64,000 nucleotides of DNA, from the NCBI GenBank assembly GCA_004376375.1, contig SOJX01000037.1:62001-126000 (forward strand), written 5' to 3'. Source of the stretch: Planctomycetota bacterium (GTDB taxonomy: Bacteria > Planctomycetota > E44-bin39). Below are positions 24,490 through 32,144 of this stretch, piece by piece; position 1 is the first letter of the stretch, and every line of letters starts with the position of its first letter. The notes under the pieces are model-generated. The model searched no databases. It was not told the origin of the DNA and was given only the letters and a program-made list of their open reading frames with translations. Made by a program: the position numbers and the translations under genes.

Positions 24490-25233
24490 CTAGATTATAA
24501 CATTTTTTCTCGCCAGAATCGAGTATTCCGTTCCCATCCAGAAAGTTTCTTCAGGCGATATGCAGGCGTCGAGTTCTCTCAGTAATCCTGCAAGCGCTTT
24601 CCCGATTTTTTCTTCTTTTATTTTCCCCGCTTCCTCGATCTGCCCTTTGATGTTCATCTTCAGCCACTCGCCGGTGTCGGTACATCCCTCCTCGTGCAGA
24701 ATAGAATCCTCGATTACGAAACCAGCCTCTTCAACCCGGCCTGCCATCCAGTCCATCTGGTAATCGCGCCAGGTTTCCTCGCCCAGAAAAATGCATATCG
24801 CATCGGCCGCGTTCAAGTATTTGATAAACCTTTCATCGTATCGCGCGAAATCGTCGGGCGACTCGTCGAGGATCGTCAGAACGCCGCCCGGCTTCAGTAC
24901 GCGGTGGATTTCCTTCAGGTAATCGACGGCGTACGGCGGTTTCTGGCGCACCCGCCCGATCCAGTAGTTTATTACCGCTATATCGATCGAATCCGCATCC
25001 AGGAAATCCATACTGGAAATATTGCACTCGACAAAAGATACGGTATCCCGCGCCGCCTCCGGAATTTTCTCTTTCGCTTCCGAAAGCTGGGAAGCTTCTT
25101 TATCGACTGCAAAGATTTCCGCAGGCTTCCTTTCCAGAATCAGCGGCAGCGCCGCCCCGTCCCCCGTCCCCGCGTCGAGGACGGTCTTGCCTTCGAAATC
25201 AATCCTGTCGAAATAATAATCGCGGCGTTCCAT
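24490..25233 (-). CDS. Class I SAM-dependent methyltransferase
   Basis: A 247-residue protein: motif I TVLDAGTGDGAALPL, an acidic end of strand 2 (EIFAVDKEA), IDIAVINYWIGRV and YLKEIHRVLKPGGVLTILDE, the layout of UbiE/type-11 small-molecule methyltransferases. Substrate unknown. The start ATG at 25233 has GGGAGCGGG in front; the frame extends 44 codons further (25365), into the region of the promoter-like and operator-like sequences, so the shorter form is preferred. Divergent from the PerR-type gene. Confidence 0.75.
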   Translation of the reverse strand: MERRDYYFDRIDFEGKTVLDAGTGDGAALPLILERKPAEIFAVDKEASQLSEAKEKIPEAARDTVSFVECNISSMDFLDADSIDIAVINYWIGRVRQKPPYAVDYLKEIHRVLKPGGVLTILDESPDDFARYDERFIKYLNAADAICIFLGEETWRDYQMDWMAGRVEEAGFVIEDSILHEEGCTDTGEWLKMNIKGQIEEAGKIKEEKIGKALAGLLRELDACISPEETFWMGTEYSILARKNVII

Positions 25234-25348
25234 TATCCCGCTCCCTCTTGTTATCAAGCCTTCCCATTTGGCAACCGGGCCGGACAGGCCCACGATAATA
25301 TATGTATACACAATGCTGGAAGTTTCATTAAATTCAAGCAAAAAAGGG

Positions 25349-25395
25349 TTGACAACCCGCATCAAAAGGATACTTATCAGTAATAATAATCCTTA
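25349..25395. promoter_or_regulatory. Upstream operator-like box with TTGACA
   Basis: TTGACA at 25349-25354 and, 18 bases on, CTTATCAGTAATAATAATCC (25373-25392). The CTTATCAGTAAT block recurs in opposite orientation at 25501-25527 in front of the perR-like gene. The AT-rich dyads resemble Fur/PerR operators. Confidence 0.5.
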
Positions 25396-25470
25396 TTAAT
25401 AAGGGTTTAAACAGGAACCTCACAAGCTTAACAAGAAATCCAATATAAACCTTTCAAGATCGATAAAAGG

Positions 25471-25527
25471 TTGACAATCGGCATGATGAAAGCTTATAAC
25501 AATAATAATAATCATTACTGATAAGGG
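25471..25527 (+). promoter_or_regulatory. perR promoter with overlapping operator-like box
   Basis: TTGACA (25471), an 18-bp spacer and TATAAC (25495), followed at once by AATAATAATAATCATTACTG (25501-25520) and ATAAGGG. The box would cover the transcription start, an autoregulation layout common for Fur-family genes. The inverted partner box lies about 110 bp upstream. The leader of about 100 nt contains two copies of TTTGCCGATAGG. Confidence 0.6.
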
Positions 25528-25605
25528 CCAAATATGAACCCCAGAGGCTTTTGCCGATAGGTTTTTGCCGATAGGCTTTTACCGGATTAATATAAGGAGC
25601 CCGAT

Positions 25606-26073
25606 ATGTATCACATTGGCTTTCAACGGATGACGCGGCAGAGAAAAATCATCCTGGAAAAGCTCAGAGAACTTGACACGCATCCCACTGCCGAGGAATT
25701 GCACGCGCTCGTCAGGCGGCAGCTTCCCCGCATCGGCCTGGGAACCGTCTACCGCAACCTGGAACTCCTCTCCTGTGCGGGGATGATACAAAAGCTCGCG
25801 ACAGGCGGCGAGGTGATGCATTTCGACGGCGAGACAAAGGAACATTATCACGCAAGGTGCGTTAAATGTGGCTGCGTGCGAGATGTGCATATGCCGCAAC
25901 TATCACTTTCCGAAAAGGCCTTGCGTGCGGCAGGCGACTTTGACATAATCGGCCACCGTTTGGAATTTCTGGGATTGTGCCCGAAATGCAAGCGGGGAAA
26001 GCGGCGGGCACGCGGGAAAAAGAAAAGCGTCCGTACCGGCAGAAAAAAGAGAAAAAGGAAAAGCAAGCGGTGA
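25606..26073 (+). CDS. perR: Fur-family regulator, PerR type, with basic tail
   Basis: A 155-residue protein. The winged-helix N-terminus (RMTRQRKIILEKLREL, GLGTVYRNLELL) is followed by the metal-binding half. Asp in MHFDGE and in VRDVHMP sits where B. subtilis PerR has Asp85 and Asp104, and HYHARCVKCG and LCPKCK supply the His pair and the two CxxC zinc pairs. The Asp ligands favour PerR (peroxide sensing by His oxidation) over Fur. The position at the head of a rubrerythrin/superoxide-reductase cluster agrees. Unusual: residues about 129-155 are almost all Lys/Arg/Gly, a tail absent from PerR. AAGGAG precedes the ATG. Overlaps the next gene (GTGA). Confidence 0.85.
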   Translation: MYHIGFQRMTRQRKIILEKLRELDTHPTAEELHALVRRQLPRIGLGTVYRNLELLSCAGMIQKLATGGEVMHFDGETKEHYHARCVKCGCVRDVHMPQLSLSEKALRAAGDFDIIGHRLEFLGLCPKCKRGKRRARGKKKSVRTGRKKRKRKSKR

Positions 26074-26888
26074 TCGCCCGCGCATGCACAAAAGAAACCG
26101 CGAAAGCGCTCGAAGAGCTGTACGAAAAATACAACCGGCGGGAATTCGTGCACCCCGACCCGCTGGAGTTTCTTTTCGATTACGACGAGGCGGCCGACCG
26201 TGAAATCGTGGCCCTTGTCGCGTCTTCGCTGGCCTACGGGCGGGTCGCGCAGATACTGAAAAGCATCTCCCGCGTCCTCGAGAGAATGCCTTCGCCGCGT
26301 GAATTCCTGGAGAAAGCTTCGCACGCTGCGCTGAAAAAAACCTTCAAAGGCTTCAAACACCGCTTCACGACGGGCGGGGAAATTGCCGCGCTTCTCTACG
26401 GCGCCGGGAAAGCCATCGGCGCATACGGCTCCTTGCATGAGTGTTTTACCGCGGCAGTGGGCTCTGACAGTAAGAACATCTTTTCAGCCTTGTCCGTATT
26501 CACAAAAGAGTTGATATCTCCCGCCGGCTGCGGTTATAACAGCCTTCTGCCCCGCCCCGATGCGGGGAGCGCGTGCAAAAGGCTGAACCTCTTTCTGCGC
26601 TGGATGGTGAGACGCGACGGCGTCGACCCCGGCGGGTGGGACAGAGTGTCGCCGTCGATGCTGGTCGTGCCGCTCGACACTCACATGCACAGAATCGGGC
26701 GCGCGCTCGGGCTCACGAAACGGAAGCAGGCCGGAATGAAAACCGCAATCGAAATCACGGAAGCGCTGGGAAAAATCAACCCGGACGACCCGGTAAAATA
26801 CGACTTCGCGCTGACGCGCCTCGGAATCAGGGACGACACGGATATGAACAGGTTTCTCGCGCAGTGCGGCATAGCGGAGGCCCGGTAG
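26070..26888 (+). CDS. TIGR02757 (DUF2400) family protein
   Basis: A 272-residue protein. Characteristic blocks are YNRREFVHPDPLEFLFDYD, IVALVASSLAYGRVAQILKS, CKRLNLFLRWMVRRDGVDPG, VVPLDTHMHRIGRALGLT and PVKYDFALTRLGIR. The family has no known function. The start is GTG at 26070, overlapping the perR-like stop codon (GTGA) with AAGGAA upstream; the frame remains open further left only because it shadows the Lys-rich tail of the regulator. Translational coupling with the regulator is likely. Confidence 0.85.
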   Translation: MIARACTKETAKALEELYEKYNRREFVHPDPLEFLFDYDEAADREIVALVASSLAYGRVAQILKSISRVLERMPSPREFLEKASHAALKKTFKGFKHRFTTGGEIAALLYGAGKAIGAYGSLHECFTAAVGSDSKNIFSALSVFTKELISPAGCGYNSLLPRPDAGSACKRLNLFLRWMVRRDGVDPGGWDRVSPSMLVVPLDTHMHRIGRALGLTKRKQAGMKTAIEITEALGKINPDDPVKYDFALTRLGIRDDTDMNRFLAQCGIAEAR

Positions 26889-28457
26889 GTGTTCGATATA
26901 CTCCTTACTATCGTCAAAGACTTCTGGTACGTGCTGAGCGAGATGGCGCCGTACCTGCTGCTCGGTTTTTTCGTGGCCGGGCTGCTCGCGATACTGATCC
27001 GGCCGGAAACCGTGGAAAAACACCTCGGCGGAAAAGGAGTCTGGAAATCCTTCACGAGTTCGTTCAAGGCCACGCTTTTCGGCGTACCGCTGCCGCTGTG
27101 CTCGTGCGGAGTCATTCCCGTCGCCGCCTCGCTCCGAAGGCACGGCGCCAACCGCGGCGCAACGACCGCGTTCCTCATCTCGACGCCCCAGACCGGCGTC
27201 GACTCGATCGCCGTGACGTATTCCCTGATGGGCCCGGTCTTCGCCGTCTACCGCCCGCTTATCGCCCTCATCAGCGGAATCGTCGGCGGCGCCGTCGTAA
27301 GCGTGATCGCGCCCGACGTCGAAGACGACAGAGCCGCCACACCCGCCTGCACGGCCGAATGCTGCGCACCGACAGCGGAGCGAAACAGGTTTTACAGAAT
27401 ATTCCGCTACGGTTTCGTCGAATTGCCGCAGGACATCGGCAAGGCGCTTCTCATCGGGCTTGTTATCGCCGCGCTCATCACCGCGCTCCTGCCGAAGGAT
27501 TTCTTCGCGAGCCATCTCGGCACCGGGATATTCCCCATGCTCGTGGTAATGGCAGGGGCGATTCCCTTTTACGTCTGCGCGACCGGCTCGGTGCCGATGG
27601 CTATCGCGCTCATCTGGACGGGGCTGACGCCGGGCGCCGCGCTCGTCTTCCTCATGACCGGGCCGGCGACCAACATGGCGACCATCGCGACCATCTGGAA
27701 AGTCATGGGGAAAAAGACGGCGATTATCTACCTGCTCGTCATCGCTATCGCGGCGCTCGGGTTCGGCCTCGCGCTGGACATGATCTTCGACAAGTGGTTC
27801 CCGGAATACAAGCCTGCGCAAAAGCCGCATCACATGGAGCACGGCTTCGGTTTCATGGATATCCTGAAATCCGCCTCCGCGGTCCTGCTGCTGGGCCTGC
27901 TCGGGTACGGGCTCTTCCGCAGGGGAGGGCACACCCACGACCATGGGCGTGAAGCTCATCCTCACGAAGCTGCGGAGACGGTGACGCTGAAGGTAAAGGG
28001 CATGACGTGCACGCAGTGTGCGCAGGCGGTCCGGCGCGAGCTCAGCGAGATGGCGTGCGTACAGTCCGTAAGCATTAATCCGGCCAGGGGCGACGTGGTC
28101 GTTACCGGCGCACACCTGGACAAGGCGGCGATGCGGAAGGCGGTCGAGTCTCTCGGCTACACCGTCGTCGGCCAGGACGAGGAAATCGACGACGGCGAGC
28201 CGTGCGAAAACTGCACGCACATCGCGGCAATGGAGGAAAAGGCGATGACCGTTACGCTCCAGGTCAAGGGTATGACGTGCAACCACTGCGTAAGCGCGGT
28301 CACCCGCGCGATGAACGAAATTCCGGGCGTCGCGTCCGCAAGCGTGGATCTGAAGAGCGGCCAGGCGACGGCCGAAGGCTCCGGCATCGACGCGGAACAG
28401 ATGAAAAAAGCTATCGAGGATTTGGGATATACTGTCACGGAAACAAACCAAGCATAA
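26889..28457 (+). CDS. SO_0444-type metal efflux permease with two C-terminal HMA domains
   Basis: A 522-residue protein. Residues 1 to about 345 are a DUF318/ArsP-like permease with about ten membrane helices and the motif FGVPLPLCSCGVIPVAASLR, plus FLISTPQTGVDS and MTGPATNMAT. Two heavy-metal-associated domains follow: GMTCTQC at about 370 and GMTCNHC at about 460, separated by a His/Asp/Cys-rich linker (HTHDHGREAHPHE). Family members export Cu, Zn or arsenicals; the HMA domains would deliver or sense soft metals. GTG start directly behind the TIGR02757 stop, with GGAGG upstream. Placement inside the O2-defence cluster suggests copper or zinc control during oxidative stress. Confidence 0.87.
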   Translation: MFDILLTIVKDFWYVLSEMAPYLLLGFFVAGLLAILIRPETVEKHLGGKGVWKSFTSSFKATLFGVPLPLCSCGVIPVAASLRRHGANRGATTAFLISTPQTGVDSIAVTYSLMGPVFAVYRPLIALISGIVGGAVVSVIAPDVEDDRAATPACTAECCAPTAERNRFYRIFRYGFVELPQDIGKALLIGLVIAALITALLPKDFFASHLGTGIFPMLVVMAGAIPFYVCATGSVPMAIALIWTGLTPGAALVFLMTGPATNMATIATIWKVMGKKTAIIYLLVIAIAALGFGLALDMIFDKWFPEYKPAQKPHHMEHGFGFMDILKSASAVLLLGLLGYGLFRRGGHTHDHGREAHPHEAAETVTLKVKGMTCTQCAQAVRRELSEMACVQSVSINPARGDVVVTGAHLDKAAMRKAVESLGYTVVGQDEEIDDGEPCENCTHIAAMEEKAMTVTLQVKGMTCNHCVSAVTRAMNEIPGVASASVDLKSGQATAEGSGIDAEQMKKAIEDLGYTVTETNQA

Positions 28458-28496
28458 CACCAGTTAAATATAATAATCACTGAAAGGAGAAAAAAC

Positions 28497-29069
28497 ATGG
28501 GACTGAAAGGAACGCAGACGGAGAAGAATATTCTCACCGCCTTCGTCGGCGAATCGCAGGCAAGGAACCGCTACACGTATTTCGCCAGCCAGGCGAAAAA
28601 GGACGGTTACATCCAGATGCAGGACATATTCCTCGAGACCGCGGACCAGGAAAAAGAGCACGCCAAGCGCCTTTTCAAACTGCTCGAAGGCGGCGAGGTC
28701 GAGATAACCGGCGCCTTCCCGGCCGGCGTCGTCGGCTCGACCGCGGAAAACCTTACGGAAGCCGCCGGCGGCGAAAACCACGAGTGGACGGAAATGTATC
28801 CATCCTTCGCCAGGGTCGCGCGCGAGGAAGGCCTGAACGAAATCGCAGACATCTTCGAAGCCATTGCCGTCGCCGAAAAGCAGCACGAGAAGCGCTACCT
28901 CGGCCTGCTCGCAAACATAAAGGAAGGCCGCGTCTTCAAGCGCGGCGATTCCGTCGCGTGGCGCTGCCGCAACTGCGGCTACCTGCACGACGGCACCGAG
29001 GCGCCCGACCGCTGCCCCGCGTGCGACCACCCGCAGGCGCATTTTGAAATACTCGGTGAAAACTGGTAG
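28497..29069 (+). CDS. rbr: Rubrerythrin
   Basis: A 190-residue protein. The ferritin-like diiron four-helix bundle (FVGESQARNRYTYFA, ADQEKEHAKRLF, FEAIAVAEKQHEKRY) carries the expected Glu and His ligands, and the C-terminal rubredoxin-like domain has two Cys pairs (WRCRNCGYLH; RCPACDHP). It reduces hydrogen peroxide using electrons from rubredoxin. AAAGGAG precedes the ATG. AATATAATAATCACTGAAAG just upstream (28467-28486) partly resembles the operator-like boxes of the regulator. Confidence 0.95.
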   Translation: MGLKGTQTEKNILTAFVGESQARNRYTYFASQAKKDGYIQMQDIFLETADQEKEHAKRLFKLLEGGEVEITGAFPAGVVGSTAENLTEAAGGENHEWTEMYPSFARVAREEGLNEIADIFEAIAVAEKQHEKRYLGLLANIKEGRVFKRGDSVAWRCRNCGYLHDGTEAPDRCPACDHPQAHFEILGENW

Positions 29070-29105
29070 GGTTACATAAACCGATAACGCAAACGGGAGG
29101 ATAAA

Positions 29106-29561
29106 ATGAAACAGTTCGGCTCAGCGAACGATGTTCTGGACTTCGCGATAAGTGAAGAGGACGCCTCGGCGAGCTTCTACAAAAACCTGGCCGCGAAAAT
29201 GGACAAGCCGCACATGCGCGAAATCTTCAACGAATTCGCCAAAGAGGAAGAAGGCCACAAGGCCAAGCTGCAAAACATCAAGGAAGGCGGAACGCTGGAA
29301 GCGTCCGCGGAGAAAGTCGTCGACCTCAAGATCGGGGATTACCTGGTCGACGTCATGCCGTCTTCCGACATGAACTACCAGGACGCACTGCTGCTTGCGA
29401 TGAAAAAAGAGAAGTCGGCTTTCAGGCTGTATTCCGACCTGGCCGGGGTCTGCACGGACGAAAACCTGTGCAACGTCTTCGGCATGCTCGCACAGGAGGA
29501 AGCGAAGCACAAGCTGCGCTTCGAGGTGGAATACGACGAATACATCCTTACCGAAAATTAA
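29106..29561 (+). CDS. Ferritin-like/rubrerythrin-domain protein
   Basis: A 151-residue diiron four-helix protein without a rubredoxin domain. Two ExxH-type ligand motifs are visible, EFAKEEEGHKAKLQ and MLAQEEAKHKLRFE, plus Glu in ISEEDASASFY and MKKEKSAFRLY. Such short rubrerythrin relatives reduce peroxide or store iron. Strong GGAGG site. Same operon as the flanking rubrerythrin and desulfoferrodoxin. Confidence 0.88.
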   Translation: MKQFGSANDVLDFAISEEDASASFYKNLAAKMDKPHMREIFNEFAKEEEGHKAKLQNIKEGGTLEASAEKVVDLKIGDYLVDVMPSSDMNYQDALLLAMKKEKSAFRLYSDLAGVCTDENLCNVFGMLAQEEAKHKLRFEVEYDEYILTEN

Positions 29562-29590
29562 CGGAAGGATAAATCGAAAGGAGAAGTAAA

Positions 29591-29965
29591 ATGGCTGACA
29601 AACTCTCAATCTTCAAGTGCAACGTATGCGGCAACATCGTCGAGCTCATCCACGTCGGCGGCGGCACACTCGTCTGCTGCGAGGAGGATATGCAGCTCCT
29701 TGTCGAGAACACGACCGACGCGGCAAAGGAAAAACACGTACCCGTCATCGAGAAAAGCGACGCCGGCGTCACCATCAGGGTCGGCAGCGTGCCGCACCCG
29801 ATGGCCGACGACCACTACATCGAGTGGATACAGCTCCTCGCCGGCGGGAAGGCCTGCCGCCAGTTCCTGAACCCCGGCGACGAGCCGGTCGCGACGTTCC
29901 CAATCCAGGCCGACGACGTTTCCGCGCGGGAGTTCTGCAACCTCCACGGCCTCTGGAAAGCATAG
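29591..29965 (+). CDS. dfx: Desulfoferrodoxin (2Fe superoxide reductase)
   Basis: A 124-residue protein. The N-terminal desulforedoxin-type FeCys4 site is FKCNVCG with the later CC pair. The C-terminal catalytic iron site has His in [21 protein letters not shown] and the Cys/His pair in [10 protein letters not shown]. It reduces superoxide to peroxide in the cytoplasm, feeding the adjacent rubrerythrins, with rubredoxin as donor. GAAAGGAG ribosome site. Confidence 0.95.
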   Translation: MADKLSIFKCNVCGNIVELIHVGGGTLVCCEEDMQLLVENTTDAAKEKHVPVIEKSDAGVTIRVGSVPHPMADDHYIEWIQLLAGGKACRQFLNPGDEPVATFPIQADDVSAREFCNLHGLWKA

Positions 29966-29977
29966 GAGGGATTATTA

Positions 29978-30484
29978 ATGTCGAAAGCGAGGAAAGAGAT
30001 TCTCGAAGCCGCGATCCAGCTCGAAAAAGACGGCCGAAAATTTTACCTCGAATACGCTGAAAAGGCTTCGAACGAGCTTGTGAAAAAAATATACGCGTCG
30101 CTTGCCGAGGACGAAGACAGGCATATCGAGTGGCTCAAAGAGCTTGCCCCGGAAAAACCCGGGCTCGGCGACGCCAACAGAAACATCTACCGAAACCTCA
30201 AGGACATTTTCGCCGACGCGCCGCAGGAACTGCGCGCCCGGGCCGCCGATGCAAAAAACGATATAGACGGGCTGCGCCTCGGAATCGAAATGGAACAGCG
30301 CTCCGAGGACGCGTACCGGAAATGGGCCGGAGAAACGGACGACTCGGAGGCGATAGCCCTCTGCAACCTTATCGCCGAGGCCGAACGGTTCCACCGCCAG
30401 CTAATTGAGAACGCGATTGAGTTCCTCGAGGAAACCATCGACTGGTTCATGCAGGAAGAACAGTGGTCGTTCGACGGCGGATAA
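29978..30484 (+). CDS. Rubrerythrin/ferritin-like domain protein
   Basis: A 168-residue protein. Two half-repeats carry diiron ligand motifs (IQLEKDGRKFYLEYAEKA with EDEDRHIEWL; IEMEQRSEDAYRKWAGE with EAERFHRQLI), and the C-terminus ends in aromatic acids (FMQEEQWSF). No rubredoxin domain. It begins 12 nt after desulfoferrodoxin behind AGGAGGG. Probable peroxide reductase or iron-binding protein of the same operon. Confidence 0.87.
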   Translation: MSKARKEILEAAIQLEKDGRKFYLEYAEKASNELVKKIYASLAEDEDRHIEWLKELAPEKPGLGDANRNIYRNLKDIFADAPQELRARAADAKNDIDGLRLGIEMEQRSEDAYRKWAGETDDSEAIALCNLIAEAERFHRQLIENAIEFLEETIDWFMQEEQWSFDGG

Positions 30485-30487
30485 GGA

Positions 30488-30545
30488 AAAGACTTGAGGC
30501 TTGAGACTTGAGTTCAGCTGCGCAGCATGGCCGGCGTGGTCTGCT
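30488..30545. repeat. Short heptamer array plus palindrome
   Basis: GACTTGA, GGCTTGA, GACTTGA units start four bases after the stop codon of the ferritin-like gene. They are followed by CAGCATGGCCGGCGTGGTCTG, a palindromic block whose central part is shared with 10805-10830. Confidence 0.65.
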
Positions 30546-30570
30546 GCTCGCGTTTGTGAAAGAGGGAAAA

Positions 30571-31782
30571 ATGCCGGAGCCTTTCAAAGCGGTTAAAATC
30601 ACCGACAGGGTTTACTGGGTCGGCGCGATAGACTGGGCCATCCGTGACTTCCACGGCTATAACACGAGCCGCGGAACGACTTATAACGCCTACCTGGTGC
30701 TTGCCGACAAAGTTATTCTTGTCGACACCGTAAAGGCTCCTTTTAGAAACGAAATGATGGCGCGGATCAGGTCCGTCGTCGAGCCGGGGAAAATCGACTG
30801 CATTATCTCCAACCATTCCGAAATGGACCACTCCGGCTCCCTGCCCGAGGTTATCGCGGAAGTCAAACCGGAAAAGGTATTCGCGTCGAAGATGGGGCTG
30901 AAGGCGCTTTCGCGGCATTTCCATAACGGCCTTGAAATCACGCCCGTCGAGAACGCCTCGAGCCTCGAGATCGGCGGCGCGAACTTCACCTTCTTCGAGA
31001 CCCGCATGCTCCACTGGCCCGACAGCATGGTCTCATACCTCGCGGAAGACGGAATACTTTTCTCGCAGGACGCGTTCGGGATGCACCTCGCGTCGAGCGA
31101 ACATTTCGCCGACAGGCTCCCCATGGACGTCATGCAGCGCGAAGCCGCGAAGTATTACGCCAACATAATCCTGCTCTACTCGCAGCAGGTCGCGAAAACG
31201 CTGGAAAAACTCGGGGAGCTGAACCTCGACCTGAAATTCATCGCGCCCGACCACGGCCCGATATGGCGCGAAGACCTCGGCCGCATGCCCGATCTCTACA
31301 AGAAATGGGCGGCGCAGAAACCGAACATGAAGGCCGTCGTCCTCTTCGACACGATGTGGGGGAGCACCGGAAAAATGGCGAACGCGATAAGCGAAGGCCT
31401 GATAGAGGGAGGCGCGGCCGTAAAGGTCATGCCCCTCTCCTCGACGCACAGGAGCGACGTCGCCACCGAGCTGCTCGAATGCGGCGCGCTCGTCGTCGGC
31501 TCGCCGACTTTGAACAACGGCATATTCCCGACGCTTGCCGACTGCCTTACATATATAAAAGGACTCAAGCCGAAAAACCTCGTGGGCGCGGCGTTCGGCT
31601 CCTACGGCTGGAGCGGCGAATCGGTAAAGCAGCTTGCCGCGATGCTCGAAGAAATAAAAGTCGAGCCCGTCGGCGAAAACGTGAAGGTGCAGTACGTGCC
31701 GACCTCGGACGACCTCGAGCGCTGCAAAGCGCTCGGCCTCCAGGTCGCGGCCGCGATGAAAGAAAAACGGGAAGACAAGTGA
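30571..31782 (+). CDS. Flavodiiron protein (FprA / rubredoxin:oxygen oxidoreductase)
   Basis: A 403-residue protein. The metallo-beta-lactamase domain carries diiron ligands NHSEMDH (about 81), RMLHWPDSM, SQDAFG and APDHGPIW; the flavodoxin domain starts at about 253 (VVLFDTMWGSTGKMANAI, FGSYGWSGESVKQL). It reduces O2 to water, or NO to N2O, with electrons from the rubredoxin encoded just downstream. Start taken at 30571 (MPEPFKAVKITDRVYW) behind AGAGGG; the frame extends 21 codons upstream only through repeat sequence. Its TGA stop is inside the first unit of a GATAGGT heptamer array. Confidence 0.94.
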   Translation: MPEPFKAVKITDRVYWVGAIDWAIRDFHGYNTSRGTTYNAYLVLADKVILVDTVKAPFRNEMMARIRSVVEPGKIDCIISNHSEMDHSGSLPEVIAEVKPEKVFASKMGLKALSRHFHNGLEITPVENASSLEIGGANFTFFETRMLHWPDSMVSYLAEDGILFSQDAFGMHLASSEHFADRLPMDVMQREAAKYYANIILLYSQQVAKTLEKLGELNLDLKFIAPDHGPIWREDLGRMPDLYKKWAAQKPNMKAVVLFDTMWGSTGKMANAISEGLIEGGAAVKVMPLSSTHRSDVATELLECGALVVGSPTLNNGIFPTLADCLTYIKGLKPKNLVGAAFGSYGWSGESVKQLAAMLEEIKVEPVGENVKVQYVPTSDDLERCKALGLQVAAAMKEKREDK

Positions 31783-31889
31783 TAGGTGACAAGAGGTAGG
31801 TGATAGGTTATAAGGAGCTTCGCGCGTTATTTAATAAAATCCTTATCACCTATCACTTATCACTTATCACCTATCTCTTATCACTTCTT
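31780..31889. repeat. Inverted heptamer array (GATAGGT) with nested element
   Basis: The left arm is GTGATAG, GTGACAA, GAGGTAG, GTGATAG, starting at the FprA stop codon. The right arm (31844-31889) repeats TATCACC, TATCACT, TATCACT. The centre holds the GAGCTTCGCGCGTTAT element flanked by ATAAGGA/TCCTTAT. The array ends 30 nt before rubredoxin. Confidence 0.85.
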
Positions 31890-31919
31890 TTGTGAAACTG
31901 AACAACCGCCGGAGGAAAT

Positions 31920-32081
31920 ATGCAACGCTGGATATGCCTGATTTGCGGATACGTTTACGACCCCGAGGTCGGCGACCCCGAGCGCGGCGTCGAGCCGGGC
32001 ACGAAGTTCGACGACCTGCCCGCCGACTGGGTCTGCCCGATCTGCGGCGCGTCGAAAATGGATTTCATCGAAGAACCGTAG
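31920..32081 (+). CDS. Rubredoxin
   Basis: A 53-residue protein: [16 protein letters not shown] near the N-terminus and [14 protein letters not shown] near the C-terminus give the two CxxC pairs of the FeCys4 site. A one-electron carrier, the likely donor to FprA, superoxide reductase and rubrerythrin encoded upstream. The ATG at 31920 has GGAGGA seven bases upstream. Normal length for the family. Confidence 0.96.
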   Translation: MQRWICLICGYVYDPEVGDPERGVEPGTKFDDLPADWVCPICGASKMDFIEEP

Positions 32082-32083
32082 GA

Positions 32084-32112
32084 ATTATAAATTATGAATT
32101 GTGAATTATGAA
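32084..32112. repeat. Heptamer array (GAATTAT)
   Basis: Four units (AAATTAT, GAATTGT, GAATTAT, GAATGGT) beginning a few bases after the rubredoxin stop codon, between convergent genes. Confidence 0.65.
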
Positions 32113-32144
32113 TGGTGAAACGCGGCAGGCGTGTCTGGCCCGCC

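Noticed and set aside
26484..28460. Antisense frame of 658 codons opposite the permease and TIGR02757 genes
   Set aside because: A GC-rich shadow of real genes on the other strand; composition is Arg/His/Asp-rich and no domain is visible.
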